A stretch of DNA of 58,314 nucleotides from a virus. Below the pieces are notes generated by a model. The model saw only the letters and a program-made list of their open reading frames with translations. It did not search any database and was not told the DNA's origin. The position numbers were made by a program, and so were the translations under genes. The DNA lies in IMG/VR virus record IMGVR_UViG_3300002835_000219, positions 1 through 58,314 of that record; one strand, 5' to 3'. Below are positions 27,801 through 36,122 of the stretch, in pieces (position 1 is the stretch's first letter; the number at the start of each line of letters is the position of its first letter).

Positions 27801-28745
27801 GCAAAAAACACCCAAACATCCGCAACTACCTTAGGCAATCTAAAGTCGGCCCTCTTTGTAATTAGCAACAAGATGGGTATTCTAAATAGTATGTTATTTG
27901 CTTTGGAGCAGATTAGCTTAACTACCAAAAGTTACACATCTGAATTAAATCAAATTAAACTTTCTCTTGGGGATGATTCTCTTAAGAATCAGGGGGCAAC
28001 CACACCTTCAGGCTTACCACTACTAGTGGAAACTAGTGGAGAACCCATTGACCTGAGCGCGATGGGGTCTGTAGGGTTTAGTCCTACTCTATTGAAGTTG
28101 GGGAGTACAAAAAAATTAGCCTACAGACTTGGTAGCCTCTGTGTAACAGCAGTTCTAGAAACCATGGCCATGAATAGGATACCGAACCCTGTTGCAACCG
28201 GGAAAGACGTGGGAAATAACCCCCGGGGCTTAGCCTCTCAGCTTATAAATAGTTTTGGATGGAAATCTTTACCCGGTTTAGGCGGATCACAACAAATTAG
28301 AAGCCCCTATGGTAATTTTAATGCAAACGTAATTAAAAATTCAGATTATTTATCGGCTGTTAAAGCAGGTAAAATACCAAGCGGGGCCTTAGTTTTCACC
28401 ACTTCAAACCCCGGAGGATGGAATAGTGGGGCACCAGGTTCCAGTGGGTTTGATGCGGCTATAGCACGAAATGGGGGTAAAAATCTGTTTAGGGGTGCAA
28501 TGACTGGGGGCCCAAATGTATATGGCGGGGCAGACAAATTTAGAATGGTGTTGATACCTAATGATACCGTACCCAAAGATGTCAAACCTTACAGTGAAAC
28601 TGCATCCCAAAGATACGGAGATTTGACCCTTAGTGCCCCCATCACCATACACCAACAACCGGGCCAAGATCCAGAAGAACTGGCAACTATTGTCGTAACG
28701 AGGCTTAGCATGGCAGTTGAACAAATGAGAAACCATTACGCATAA
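24876..28745 (+). CDS. Tape measure protein, 1289 aa
   Basis: This is the longest protein of the tail cluster. It has a helical N-terminus (ELNRINGTLNQLRTNFQTLG), a Gly/Arg/Tyr-rich linker near residues 70-95, a long helical body, and hydrophobic segments between about 600 and 850 (for example GAAIGSVLLGWIPIVGPLLGA), all typical of tape measures that fix tail length and insert into the membrane. The last 200 residues look like a separate domain with a cysteine in LGSLCVTAVL and a segment KIPSGALVF followed by GFDAAIARNGG. This recalls NlpC/P60 or CHAP peptidases, but the usual His is not evident. Its place between two tail genes supports the assignment. Confidence 0.85.
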   Translation: MSNTQREFNLSGNFTDNITPELNRINGTLNQLRTNFQTLGQAVVPLNTQMNNYVRALDAANAAAQRLNQTQRRGGGGGGYGRRGYGRGGYGGYGGDGFASQIMGYQIANTISGAILSGFQMGVNLMEKPFQYFASAFGERIKDEMSDIQAAGGLFAISQRKGLNLFPNFSSAMRELQRINYKLAQSAAALPGATEDYVKQGKLLSDTVMTAMGNDPKGFTKLGQEFGAKVGDKMDSLGVLIQKLTEKSVLIGMGNPTKSPLGTPQLIEQLINAPAIGPKMFQKYVAFRNNPIFTGAFQDPEMQKKLAATKAGGPDRVRVVMELLDMILPNEVIQAYKNSTSGFLEAFRSSFLDPEVGLFGLGRKFGKIGKSIDEYGRYLNKQGQVVKDAALAAEEDYSLFEIISKIIKGFGLPLSELTAILPQIWDPLRSIADIMMPLADTAQSFYRSFIYFSKGFENLANGMGINSPAGQAIKKSAGARGFTLALANLISLLDGKFGLRGFNEIRNKLMKPSADLASINKDLFTKLFQTDLPHFVGKTIGGAIGSTLKMLGDIMSGATNIVATGPFAEGLAEGWKATKGFEGVKLVFESLFKVIGNTIQTLFQAAPMQMSILAALTVGMPIIQQIITFGLLSLFGRLGTFIERGLGAAPRLMARASGVISGAPRAVGLGLARSVSWLAMGGAANIGGLARGVAATNIARIGETFRGLSGRLLLFGAALQTIISLFQGKNIFDSLASGAGPAIGAAIGSVLLGWIPIVGPLLGAVLGAKFGQLLEKPLSEIFKNIWGSFQGFIKTTEILFKIMGDLSRSLGIVKDGFNLIAFLMLPLTGAFQLLEMGIRGLATLLAWIRMVTHQEGAWKDFDEAKREEMKARARQNAYNQSIMGPGNLKAGIASAQAEINTKKNLDIYRIVELKAYIEEAKAILGGKPSGSTTSATGGPSPAQITAAATSNVRTATNIAKINPNTARTATETARTAKNTQTSATTLGNLKSALFVISNKMGILNSMLFALEQISLTTKSYTSELNQIKLSLGDDSLKNQGATTPSGLPLLVETSGEPIDLSAMGSVGFSPTLLKLGSTKKLAYRLGSLCVTAVLETMAMNRIPNPVATGKDVGNNPRGLASQLINSFGWKSLPGLGGSQQIRSPYGNFNANVIKNSDYLSAVKAGKIPSGALVFTTSNPGGWNSGAPGSSGFDAAIARNGGKNLFRGAMTGGPNVYGGADKFRMVLIPNDTVPKDVKPYSETASQRYGDLTLSAPITIHQQPGQDPEELATIVVTRLSMAVEQMRNHYA

Positions 28746-28759
28746 CCAAGGAGAATAAA

Positions 28760-30658
28760 ATGGGCGGAGATTTACTGATACCACGCTGCGAAGTTTATTG
28801 GGGAGACGAGAATATCACCTTCTTTAAAGGCGCAGAGAAATGGCCAGGGTCCGATGGGCCGCAACCATTGGTTTACAATGTAAAAGTCAATATCCATGAG
28901 GAGGGCCAAACACCGTCAGGGTCCATGAGTTGGAACCCTAGCGCATTAGCCTACAAAGAATATGAGCGTCTCGTTAGGGATAAATATGATAAGACCATCG
29001 TCGTTAAGTACTACTATCCGAGTGGCCCTGCCATTGCGTTTTCCTTTGTGTGGGCTGGACAGACAGAGAGCTATGGGCGCAACATGGACATCACCGTTCG
29101 CCTTTACTCTGAGTTGGATGGCCTCTGTGAAGGTTACATAAAGAGCTTTGTCACTGTTGAAAATGGTGTAACCCTCCTTAGGGCATTAGATAGCGTTGAA
29201 CAACTTTTTGGCATAAAAGAGGCACTTAATCGTCTCTACCCTAATAATACAACTCCTAAAACCTTAATTTCTTTCGCAGACAAAGTGGGTGAGGAGCTAG
29301 GAAAAGTTAAAGTCCTGTCAAATTACTCCGAAGGGACCACATTCTCCCAGTCGGTTGAAAATATTGTGGGACAGAATGGGAACATAGCTTTTTTCCACAA
29401 TCTAATGAGCAGATTACCATCGGGAGGTAGTGGATATGTGTCTAGTGATTTACCTGGAGTAGTTATATTTCCCCCATATTCTTGGCTCGGTAAAAAATTA
29501 GAAAACGGTAAGTTAGTGGAAATAGGCTATACTAAAGATGACTATTCTGAGCTAGTTAGCTATAGACCACCTGGCCAGCGATCTAATACATACCCGACTA
29601 TACGGTTTGGTTATTTCTTAGGGCCTGCTATGATAGACTCTATGACAAAAACTTCAGAATGGTCCCCCGGACAAAAAACCAGACGAAACACCAGGAGCAC
29701 TAACCCCAAAGTTCAAAGATTTGATGTAACACTGGGCGAAACTGGATTTACCTTTAAATCTACCCAAGACTTAAAAAATCAAGTAACACAAAACGCTAAA
29801 AACACAAACGGTGCAGGTGGAACCTTTGGCTCCATGTCTAGGCCAGGTATGAGGCTAGAAGGTAATGAGGAGGGGGAATTTAAAAAGCACCTTCTACAAA
29901 GAGAACGGACTGCTAAACTTTCTGCAAATTTGTTTATGTGCCCTGCCTTGACTGGCATTAAGCCATGCGACATAATATTTATTCCTGGGTTTTCCGGGGG
30001 ATCTATGGAAGATTGGATTGTGAACTCAGTTGAGTACGAACAAAGCGATGGCGGAGTGAATCTATCTATCCAAGCCTCAAGGACGAATGGCCTCGGCACT
30101 TTTATGAACCCGCAAATTGGTAAAAATTGGTTGGATGTTGCTGTTAATACCCTAGGGTTAGTTGGTAAGTATGGGTCCATAGAAAATTGGGTCAGGTATG
30201 CTTGGTCATTGGATGACGTATTTGCCTACGCTGCAACGGGTCCTGGTTCGTTTAAGTTGAATTCTCAGGAGGCAGCAACTGCCAAGCCCATATCTCAATC
30301 ACAACCGGCCACCCAATCGACCACTCAACCGACCACTCAACCAATCCCCAACCGGCCACTCAACCAACCCTCAACATTTTCAACCAACCCAATCCCCAAC
30401 CCCAACCCTGCTGCAAAACCCCTAGGTAGGCCCCTTACAGCAGCAGAGCAAAGGGAGTTCAACTCGGTGGTTATACAATATCCAGGCAATAGCTCGTTAG
30501 TCAAAGTTTCAACAAAATCAGATTTTTATCGGTACCTAACTTCCTATGGGCAGAAACCAAAAAGCGACTCAAATTCTGCATACGCTACTTTTGGCTTGGG
30601 GGGCATGGTAATTGCAAACCAGTGGTTTGAGTATTTTGTGGCAAACAGGCTCTTCTGA
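28760..30658 (+). CDS. Baseplate hub-like tail protein, 632 aa
   Basis: A Shine-Dalgarno AAGGAG sits 9 nt before the start. Residues 1-450 are beta-rich and organised like tail hub proteins (gp27 / late control D type): RCEVYWGDENITFF at the N-terminus, a segment FSFVWAGQTESYG, and a later stretch PCDIIFIPGFSGGSMEDWIVNS that resembles the second hub barrel. A Pro/Thr/Gln-rich repeat linker (QPTTQPIPNRP) follows near residues 510-550, then a short C-terminal domain. Located directly after the tape measure, it would cap the tube at the tip. The fold assignment is by position and pattern. Confidence 0.7.
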   Translation: MGGDLLIPRCEVYWGDENITFFKGAEKWPGSDGPQPLVYNVKVNIHEEGQTPSGSMSWNPSALAYKEYERLVRDKYDKTIVVKYYYPSGPAIAFSFVWAGQTESYGRNMDITVRLYSELDGLCEGYIKSFVTVENGVTLLRALDSVEQLFGIKEALNRLYPNNTTPKTLISFADKVGEELGKVKVLSNYSEGTTFSQSVENIVGQNGNIAFFHNLMSRLPSGGSGYVSSDLPGVVIFPPYSWLGKKLENGKLVEIGYTKDDYSELVSYRPPGQRSNTYPTIRFGYFLGPAMIDSMTKTSEWSPGQKTRRNTRSTNPKVQRFDVTLGETGFTFKSTQDLKNQVTQNAKNTNGAGGTFGSMSRPGMRLEGNEEGEFKKHLLQRERTAKLSANLFMCPALTGIKPCDIIFIPGFSGGSMEDWIVNSVEYEQSDGGVNLSIQASRTNGLGTFMNPQIGKNWLDVAVNTLGLVGKYGSIENWVRYAWSLDDVFAYAATGPGSFKLNSQEAATAKPISQSQPATQSTTQPTTQPIPNRPLNQPSTFSTNPIPNPNPAAKPLGRPLTAAEQREFNSVVIQYPGNSSLVKVSTKSDFYRYLTSYGQKPKSDSNSAYATFGLGGMVIANQWFEYFVANRLF

Positions 30659-30667
30659 TTAGGCCCG

Positions 30668-30695
30668 TTGACTTTCGGGGGCACCTTACTACAAT
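30668..30695 (+). promoter_or_regulatory. Sigma-70-type promoter (TTGACT-N16-TACAAT)
   Basis: TTGACT at 30668-30673 and TACAAT at 30690-30695, spacer 16 bp. It marks the switch from tail genes to replication genes. Confidence 0.7.
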
Positions 30696-30753
30696 AGAGA
30701 TGAATGTGCCAAGCAATAGAGCATGGAACCACACATTCTACTTAAAGAACAAA

Positions 30754-31728
30754 ATGGCCGTAACAACCCTTAAAATCAATCCTCAACTCGACGACAAAAA
30801 TCGCGCTCGCCTTGAGTCTAAAACCTACGTCAAGGCATACACTGACATCCCGAACAAAGCTCTCCCTGAGACATACCGTCTGGGCCTTGCCACTATCTTC
30901 AAAGCATTGACTGGCGAAGATTTTGACATGGAATCCAACACATTTACTGTTCGTGCGGATGCAAACGGTGTATTCAAGCGCCTTTACTCTCCTACTGTCT
31001 TCTCTACGGAAGAAAGAGGACTAGTCATCCGTTGGGGTGATCGTGACATCCCCCTGCTAGTAAGCACAGATAAAATCACCACCGAAAACATCGGGAAGGG
31101 AACCAAACTTTCCTTCAAGGAAGAACAAATTGGCAAATACAAAGAGCCTGCTCTCGCAGTTTCAGCAACCGCTGACGGTACCCTGTACACGCTGCCAATT
31201 CCCATCCGTTCCGCTGACTACGAAGATAAAATCTCAGTAGAACTACTGGATCTGCTCCTCGGTGAGAATCCCGAAGCAATTGCTGAAAAAGTCCAAATCG
31301 CAAGTGACCTCAGCAAGCGCGGTGAATCTCTCGGTACCGGCGAGCGCATGGTTGGACCCTTCCTTAAGGTAGCACATTTGCCCCTTGGTGAGTACAATGT
31401 AACGACTTACCGTGCCAAAGAAGGTGGTCAATACGGGATCAAATACTTCATGCAAGTGCAAGTTTCCGAGCCCTTTGTTGCTCCGATTCGCACTCAAGTT
31501 GAAGGTGAATGGGTCACCGAAGAAAGAGAGGTTTCTGATTGGGCTATCGTCGAACCTAACAATGCCCTCAAGAAGACATTAGCTGCTGATCCAGTTATTA
31601 CTCCTGACTCTCCTGCTGTGCTCAAAGTCACTGAGCATGGGGACTACAATGGCTTCCCAACCGCAAAATGCGTCCTGAGATGCCAAACATTCGTGGAAGA
31701 CCCCGAAAGCTTCTCTCTCGCTTTCTGA
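30754..31728 (+). CDS. Possible ssDNA-binding or replication accessory protein, 324 aa
   Basis: The frame is open from an ATG at 30700, but that would lie only 4 nt after the -10 box, so the second ATG at 30754 (MAVTTLKINPQLDDKNRARL) is preferred. The protein is soluble, charged and beta-rich, with acidic segments toward the C-terminus. Codon choice is noticeably cleaner and more GC-ending than in neighbours, as in highly expressed genes. A promoter in front, a strong terminator behind and a helicase gene next make an abundant ssDNA-binding protein plausible, but no OB-fold signature was confirmed. A highly expressed structural protein is the alternative. Confidence 0.6.
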   Translation: MAVTTLKINPQLDDKNRARLESKTYVKAYTDIPNKALPETYRLGLATIFKALTGEDFDMESNTFTVRADANGVFKRLYSPTVFSTEERGLVIRWGDRDIPLLVSTDKITTENIGKGTKLSFKEEQIGKYKEPALAVSATADGTLYTLPIPIRSADYEDKISVELLDLLLGENPEAIAEKVQIASDLSKRGESLGTGERMVGPFLKVAHLPLGEYNVTTYRAKEGGQYGIKYFMQVQVSEPFVAPIRTQVEGEWVTEEREVSDWAIVEPNNALKKTLAADPVITPDSPAVLKVTEHGDYNGFPTAKCVLRCQTFVEDPESFSLAF

Positions 31729-31762
31729 TCTCCACGAGGGAACTGACCCGGATTAAAACTAG

Positions 31763-31789
31763 CCCCGGCATCAACCGGGGTCTTTCTTT
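31763..31789 (+). terminator. Rho-independent terminator
   Basis: A perfect 6-bp stem CCCCGG / CCGGGG with a 6-nt loop (CATCAA) is followed by TCTTTCTTT. It lies 34 bp after the stop of the preceding gene. Confidence 0.88.
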
Positions 31790-31819
31790 GTCCGACCACT
31801 AAACTACTATAGAAACCAA

Positions 31820-32750
31820 ATGCCAGACCCCTATTCAGGTGGTACAGGGAGTACCAAACAAGAAATCGCCATTTTCAATCAAGCCCAAGAATTGAAGAAG
31901 GCTAGGGTTTTTTCCTCAGAAAAAGACGAGGGGGAGAATCCAAAAGACTCCGAAGACAAGAAAGGTAAGAAGAAAAAAGAGCCTGTCAGGGTAAGTGAGT
32001 TGTATAATAAGGGTATTGCCCTACTAAAGGCGAAGGGTTACATCCTGGACCTCGTAGAAGGCGCACCCCACGTTAATCACCGGATCCTAAAACCTGCGGC
32101 CCCCCCGGAAGTCAAAGGGATTAAGTATCCCCATACCTTCAAACCACTTCAAGACATCACCGAAATGGCAGATTTTGAAGACATTGAGAAGGTGTTTTAT
32201 CCTGGGTTGTGCGAAGATGAAGTTCGAACTTTCTGGGAGCCGCTACACCGTCCGAAACCGGGCGATAGCGATCTAGCTTCTTTTACGGCCCGTCTGTTGA
32301 AGATGCAGAAAATCAGCCAATCGAAAAACTTCTACCCAGAGTTTGATTTTGCCCATACGTTTGATCCGATGGCTAGATTGGGGGGAACTGTTGTAACTAA
32401 TCCCCGGATTTGGGTCCCGGACAGGGATTGGTTTGATCCTGTGCTTCGTCAGGTTAAATTGTCGGATGTATTCACGATTTTTCCAGAAGCTGAGTTAGAA
32501 ATTCTCAAGCTAATTATTGGGAGGATTGGGGTAGGTAGGTCTAATCACCTCCCACCAGGTAAAGACAAAGCAGTTCAACATACTGCCCGTATGGCAGGGG
32601 TTGTAGTTGGTAAGGATCCTGGACTTGGGAAATCCGAATGCTTTAACAGTATGACCGCTGCTTTTTCCAAATGCGGATTTTCGATCTGGACTTTTAAGTC
32701 CACTGAAGAACGATTTGGTGTTAAGTCCTTTGCGATGAGTGACATTGCGT
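31820..32750 (+). CDS. Exon 1 of the helicase gene (N-terminal part and Walker A)
   Basis: Encodes residues 1-310 plus the first base of codon 311. Read without splicing, the frame runs straight into a TAG at 32750-32752, just after SFAMSDIA. The exon ends TTGCGT, which pairs perfectly with GCGCAA (32759-32764) in the intron, giving the U-G pair expected at a group I 5' splice site. Confidence 0.85.
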
Positions 32751-35258
32751 AGACTTTTGCGCAAGTAAAACTTCGCTATTTGCTGGAAACCCCTAAGAGC
32801 CTCGGGTAGTTGGCTCAACACTAACTAATAATCCTAGAGGATGAAACAATGGGCAATCAGCAGCCAACTTCAATATGGTACCAACATGTTAAAGAGGCTC
32901 AACGACTAGGAGTTTACTCCGTACCCTCAAGTGAGGGGAAACGCGAAGCTCCCTATGAAAGTAGGGATGAAGATATAGTCTGCTCTACTGGGAAACCTGT
33001 AGCTGAGGGAAACCTCGGGTTGAACTGTAACGAAGTTTGACCGAACAATAGGATAAAGACGACACATCCTTATCTTCTCTTAAGAAATTCCTTTCTGCTG
33101 AGGAGACTAAGATCATGATCACAAATGGGTTAACTAGTGGCCCCCTCGGTCAGTAATGTCCGAGAGAAAACTTCTCTAAACGGGGAATACCCTTTGATAC
33201 TTAAGGGCAACCTACCGTGCTAAGGTATCTTCAGAGTTTTATACCTCAGGCATGAAACCATGGGGATACGAAGCCTAACGACTATCTCGAAAGAGAGTAG
33301 GATCAAGCGATCCGAAACGGGAAGATTCCTAAGGGAATATGATATAGTCTGCTCTAAATGGTAACATTTAGCTGGGTTAAGTCCCGGAACGGAACTAGCG
33401 ACACCGTTTGAACACATGGTATTACAAGTAGAAGACAAGTTCCAAACTTCAGAGCAAATCTGGCCTAAAACCGTCATGCTCCTGAACTCCAATGATTGGA
33501 ATAGTAAGTTTGCTTATGACCTCGATCCGGGGATTAACTCTCTAGTTCCCCTGGGCGGTAACGCTCAGTAAAAAACACACTCTAAACGGGGGAACTCCTT
33601 GCTATAAGGACAATCCCGTGCTAATAAACCTACTCACCTTGAAGTCAAGGAGATTTCTGTGATCAAGAATACCGCTATTCTACATAACGGATATGTAGAA
33701 GTAATTGTTGAATCTAAAATTTACAAGCACTCTGTTTTTCTAGATGTGGAGGATTTCGCAAAAGTTGGAAAAATGCGAGTATCTAACACAGGGTATGCCT
33801 ACTGCTCTAAGGAAGGCATGGGGTCTGTTGCAAATCTGATAATGGACCGCTTACCAAGTCGCACAACTGTGGTTGACCACATCAATGGTAACAGGTTAGA
33901 CAATAGAAAACAGAATCTGAGAATTGTGTCTCAGCAAGGTAACACCCAAGCCCGGCGTACATGGGCTCGAAGTAACACGGGGACGATAGGTATTTCCTAT
34001 CGGGAAAACAACAACTACAAATACTATCGTGTTCACTTGACGCACCCCGTTACCAAAATAAGATTCACTAAGCAGTTCAACATAAACAAACTCGGCAAAA
34101 GGAAGGCGTTTGAAATGGCGCAAACCCTCCTGAAGGAAAAGAAGATCGAGTTTGGTTATTTGGAGTAGGTCACGCCTAACGACTATCCCGAGAGGGAGTA
34201 GGGTCAAGTGACCCGAAACGAGTGTCCCCTTCCAACCTAAAGGAAACGAAGGGTGAAGATATAGTCTACTCTGAATGGTAACATTCAGCAGGGTAAACCC
34301 CTGGGGAAAGATTAACGACCTTTCTTTAATACAAGGTATTGACCGCATCAAGCTAATCAGCACATTCAGAGAATATGAGGTAGCAAAAAACAAGGAAAAT
34401 CTGGGAGGCACCGTATCTGAAGGCACCCCTGACCTCAGGCCAAAGTCTCATATACCGTTCCTCGAAGAAAAACTAGGGGTAAGCAAAGATGCTTTGTATC
34501 TATGGTGCTTAAGGCTTTGTACTGATAGGTTCCTAGACATCATCAACGACGATTCTGATCCCACCATTAATCGCCTCCAAGTTGAAGTCCGTTATTGGAC
34601 GACTCGGCAAAGAATTCGATTCAAGGCAGATGTTACCCAGGCCCTAGTCAATGCTATGGCGTTTGCTCATTTTATCCGCACAGGAAACATAGATGAAAGA
34701 ATGCCGGAATTGACACCCAATGTCCTTTATGATTACCTGGAGAGCCTCTATTTTGTGGGGGTTGACCCCAGTTGCCAACACTTAATGCCTTTACTTAAGG
34801 ATAACTGGTGCAATGTAGGTAGACCCTCTACCCACTACTATCAGGGATTCAGAGAGCTAAGGTGGGAATCAGTCAAGAAGTCAATTTCACTTGGCCGGGA
34901 AATGCTCTTTGATGAGACTACTGGCGCCAGGAAAGAAACTAAAGAAAAAACTTCCCTGATGATCATCAAGGAGATGATTGAAAAGTTAGTCCTTAGGGAT
35001 GGCTTTAAAATTGGTGGCGAAGCTTCCTACATCATCGAAAACTGGGAAAACTGCCGCTATGCCCAAGAGGACCTGGTCCGCGAGGCAATCGGGCTATTGG
35101 GTGAAGTCGAAGGTGTCTACAAAAATAGGATCCTTGATCCTAAAGCTAAATGCCAAGACAAATGGATGGCAAACGAGGGCTATTCACCAGATAGGGCTGA
35201 AATTCTTAGGAAAGAAGCTTGCGAAAAAATGTTTGAAGCGAAGGGGGTAAAAGTATGA
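31820..35258 (+). CDS. Phage P-loop (SF3-like) helicase gene interrupted by three group I introns
   Basis: Joining 31820-32750, 33053-33130, 33420-33534 and 34337-35258 gives 2046 bases, an open frame of 681 residues. All three junctions restore the frame and each 5' exon ends in U. Visible motifs: Walker A GKDPGLGKS at residues 264-272, a Walker B-like VEDKF at 340-344, and MLLNSND at 356-362, which fits motif C of superfamily 3 helicases. Residues 1-60 are a charged, Lys-rich linker. The C-terminal 300 residues are helical with no clear motif. It likely unwinds DNA at replication forks. The gene follows a terminator and a possible ssDNA-binding gene. The SF3 label is inference; the P-loop is clear. 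Confidence 0.8.
32751..33052 (+). ncRNA. Group I intron 1, 302 bp, no ORF
   Basis: Core elements: a GCTGGAAACCCCTAAGAGCC stretch and GGGCAATCAGCAGCC (P3-P4 region), AACGACTA near 32903 and GATATAGTC at 32972-32980 (P7 strands). It ends in G directly before exon 2. Its P3-P4 sequence differs from that of introns 2 and 3, so it belongs to a different lineage. An open frame at 32849-33040 is a by-product of the RNA structure. Confidence 0.85.
33053..33130 (+). CDS. Exon 2 of the helicase gene (78 bp)
   Basis: Encodes residues 311-336 and one base of 337, reading Y-K-D-D-T-S-L-S-S-L-K-K onward. It ends AATGGGT, whose GGGU pairs with GCCC at 33140-33143. Confidence 0.8.
33131..33419 (+). ncRNA. 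Group I intron 2, 289 bp, td-like, no ORF
   Basis: The start TAACTAGTGGCCCC and inner elements TCTAAACGGGG, CCGTGCTAA, CCTAACGACTAT and GATATAGTC (33341-33349) closely follow the T4 td intron as I remember it. It ends TTTGAACACATGG before exon 3. No endonuclease ORF is present, so mobility would need help in trans. Confidence 0.88.
33420..33534 (+). CDS. Exon 3 of the helicase gene (115 bp)
   Basis: Carries the Walker B-like VEDKF and the motif C-like MLLNSND segment. It ends GGGGAT, which pairs with GTTCCC in the intron (three G-C, one G-U, one A-U and the terminal U-G). Confidence 0.8.
33535..34336 (+). ncRNA. Group I intron 3, 802 bp, td-like, with HNH gene
   Basis: The 5' half has a 7-bp P2-like hairpin (CTGGGCG / CGCTCAG), CTCTAAACGGGGG and CAATCCCGTGCTAA. 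The 3' half has CCTAACGACTAT, GGGTCAAGTGACCCGAAACG, GATATAGTC (34258-34266) and GATTAACGACCTT, all very close to the T4 td intron as remembered. An HNH gene is inserted between the halves. The intron ends in G before exon 4. Confidence 0.9.
33659..34168 (+). CDS. Intron-encoded HNH homing endonuclease, 169 aa
   Basis: A GTG start with Shine-Dalgarno AAGGAG 7 nt upstream. The HNH core is VDHINGNRLDNRKQNLRIVS near residues 70-90, followed by NTQARRTWARSNTGTIGISY, the usual entry to an AP2-like DNA-binding domain (Y.V.L......I.F.KQF...). It sits in a peripheral loop of group I intron 3, where such genes normally lie. It would cut intronless alleles of the helicase gene and so spread the intron. 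It probably has its own translation, because it stands outside the exon frame. Confidence 0.92.
   Translation: MIKNTAILHNGYVEVIVESKIYKHSVFLDVEDFAKVGKMRVSNTGYAYCSKEGMGSVANLIMDRLPSRTTVVDHINGNRLDNRKQNLRIVSQQGNTQARRTWARSNTGTIGISYRENNNYKYYRVHLTHPVTKIRFTKQFNINKLGKRKAFEMAQTLLKEKKIEFGYLE
34337..35258 (+). CDS. Exon 4 of the helicase gene (C-terminal part)
   Basis: Encodes residues 375-681, from IDRIKLISTFREYEVAKNK onward. An ATG at 34275 in the same frame lies inside the intron and is not a believable start. The product is helical and charged, and its last codons overlap the next gene (ATGA). Confidence 0.85.
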
Positions 35259-35656
35259 ACTTACATACAAACGACCAGGATACTTTCGTGGACTCATTTA
35301 CATACGAATGCCAAAAGCAACTAAGACTTAAAGAACAACTAGAATCGGAAGGTCTTAGTTGCATCGATGATCCCGCTAATCTTTACGATAAAGTCGGGAC
35401 TGTACAAGAAGTCGAAACCTACTGCCAGCTCTATACCCCTAGACTCTTGGCTAAGTTGTGTGTAAAGGGCATCGAAGACCTGGAACATGCATTTTTTCTG
35501 GTTCCAATTTGGCAGATTGTCAAGTATAACTACGTTATCCCGCAACCCGGTGAGTATTTTTCTTCCAACTACATTGTTGGTGTCAGGAGGGTGAATGATA
35601 AAGTTTCGGGGCTATGCCTCGGATTCTTGCCTAGCTTGCGGTTACCTTTAACCTGA
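35255..35656 (+). CDS. Hypothetical protein, 133 aa
   Basis: The start overlaps the helicase stop by four bases, so it is probably translated with it. The N-terminal half is acidic and helical (TYECQKQLRLKEQLESEGL). The second half is hydrophobic and beta-like (AFFLVPIWQIVKYNYVIPQP). No domain was recognised. Its position suggests a replication accessory role. A GGGTAAAA stands only 2 nt before the ATG inside the helicase coding sequence and is judged not to be a promoter. Confidence 0.6.
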   Translation: MNLHTNDQDTFVDSFTYECQKQLRLKEQLESEGLSCIDDPANLYDKVGTVQEVETYCQLYTPRLLAKLCVKGIEDLEHAFFLVPIWQIVKYNYVIPQPGEYFSSNYIVGVRRVNDKVSGLCLGFLPSLRLPLT

Positions 35657-35678
35657 TGTCCATTGGTGGTATCCCACA

Positions 35679-36116
35679 ATGAAGGAACTATTTGAGTCTA
35701 ACTTACCGGATACTCCAACACCGTTGAATTCAACAGGTGGCTATAAAAATGCTGCCGGTTCTTTTCCAATTGGTAAGAGTCTTCAAAGAAAGGTAAAATC
35801 CAGGGATGACCTAAGCCAACCAAAAGGTGACCTAAAAGAGGAATACCGCAAAGGCAACCAATCGGAAAAACCTAGACCCAACAACCCCCTAACAACAACG
35901 TCTGGCTCAGAAAACAACGCAGTTGACCGTTATTTCGGGGCATTCAGCATTGAATCCAAACGCCATGTTAGGGACTTGTTGGCTAAGCACCCCTTATTCG
36001 GCAAAGAGGGCAACGTCAGACTCAATAGGACTGAAAACAACACCAGAGCCGTCCTTCACAATGACCCCATTAAAATCATCAACAATGGTGGAAGCATAAC
36101 TTACGAAAAACCCTGA
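35679..36116 (+). CDS. Hypothetical disordered protein, 145 aa
   Basis: Residues 1-90 are rich in Pro, Lys, Asn and Ser and probably unfolded. The C-terminal 55 residues are more ordered (VDRYFGAFSIESKRHVRDLLAKHP). No family was recognised. It might be a partner of the helicase or a loader with a flexible arm, but this is speculation based on position. Confidence 0.55.
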   Translation: MKELFESNLPDTPTPLNSTGGYKNAAGSFPIGKSLQRKVKSRDDLSQPKGDLKEEYRKGNQSEKPRPNNPLTTTSGSENNAVDRYFGAFSIESKRHVRDLLAKHPLFGKEGNVRLNRTENNTRAVLHNDPIKIINNGGSITYEKP

Positions 36117-36122
36117 AACAAA

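Noticed and set aside
32849-33040. 63-codon open frame inside intron 1
   Set aside because: It runs through conserved group I core elements (GGGCAATCAGCAGCC, GATATAGTC) and has no protein motif; the RNA structure explains the sequence.
34275-34336. ATG at 34275 as the start of a separate 327-aa protein
   Set aside because: The first 20 codons lie in the 3' end of intron 3; the splice junction gives a better frame joined to exon 3.
35245-35252. GGGTAAAA at the end of the helicase gene
   Set aside because: It lies only 2 nt before the next ATG and inside coding sequence, unlike the 21-29 nt spacing of the other copies.
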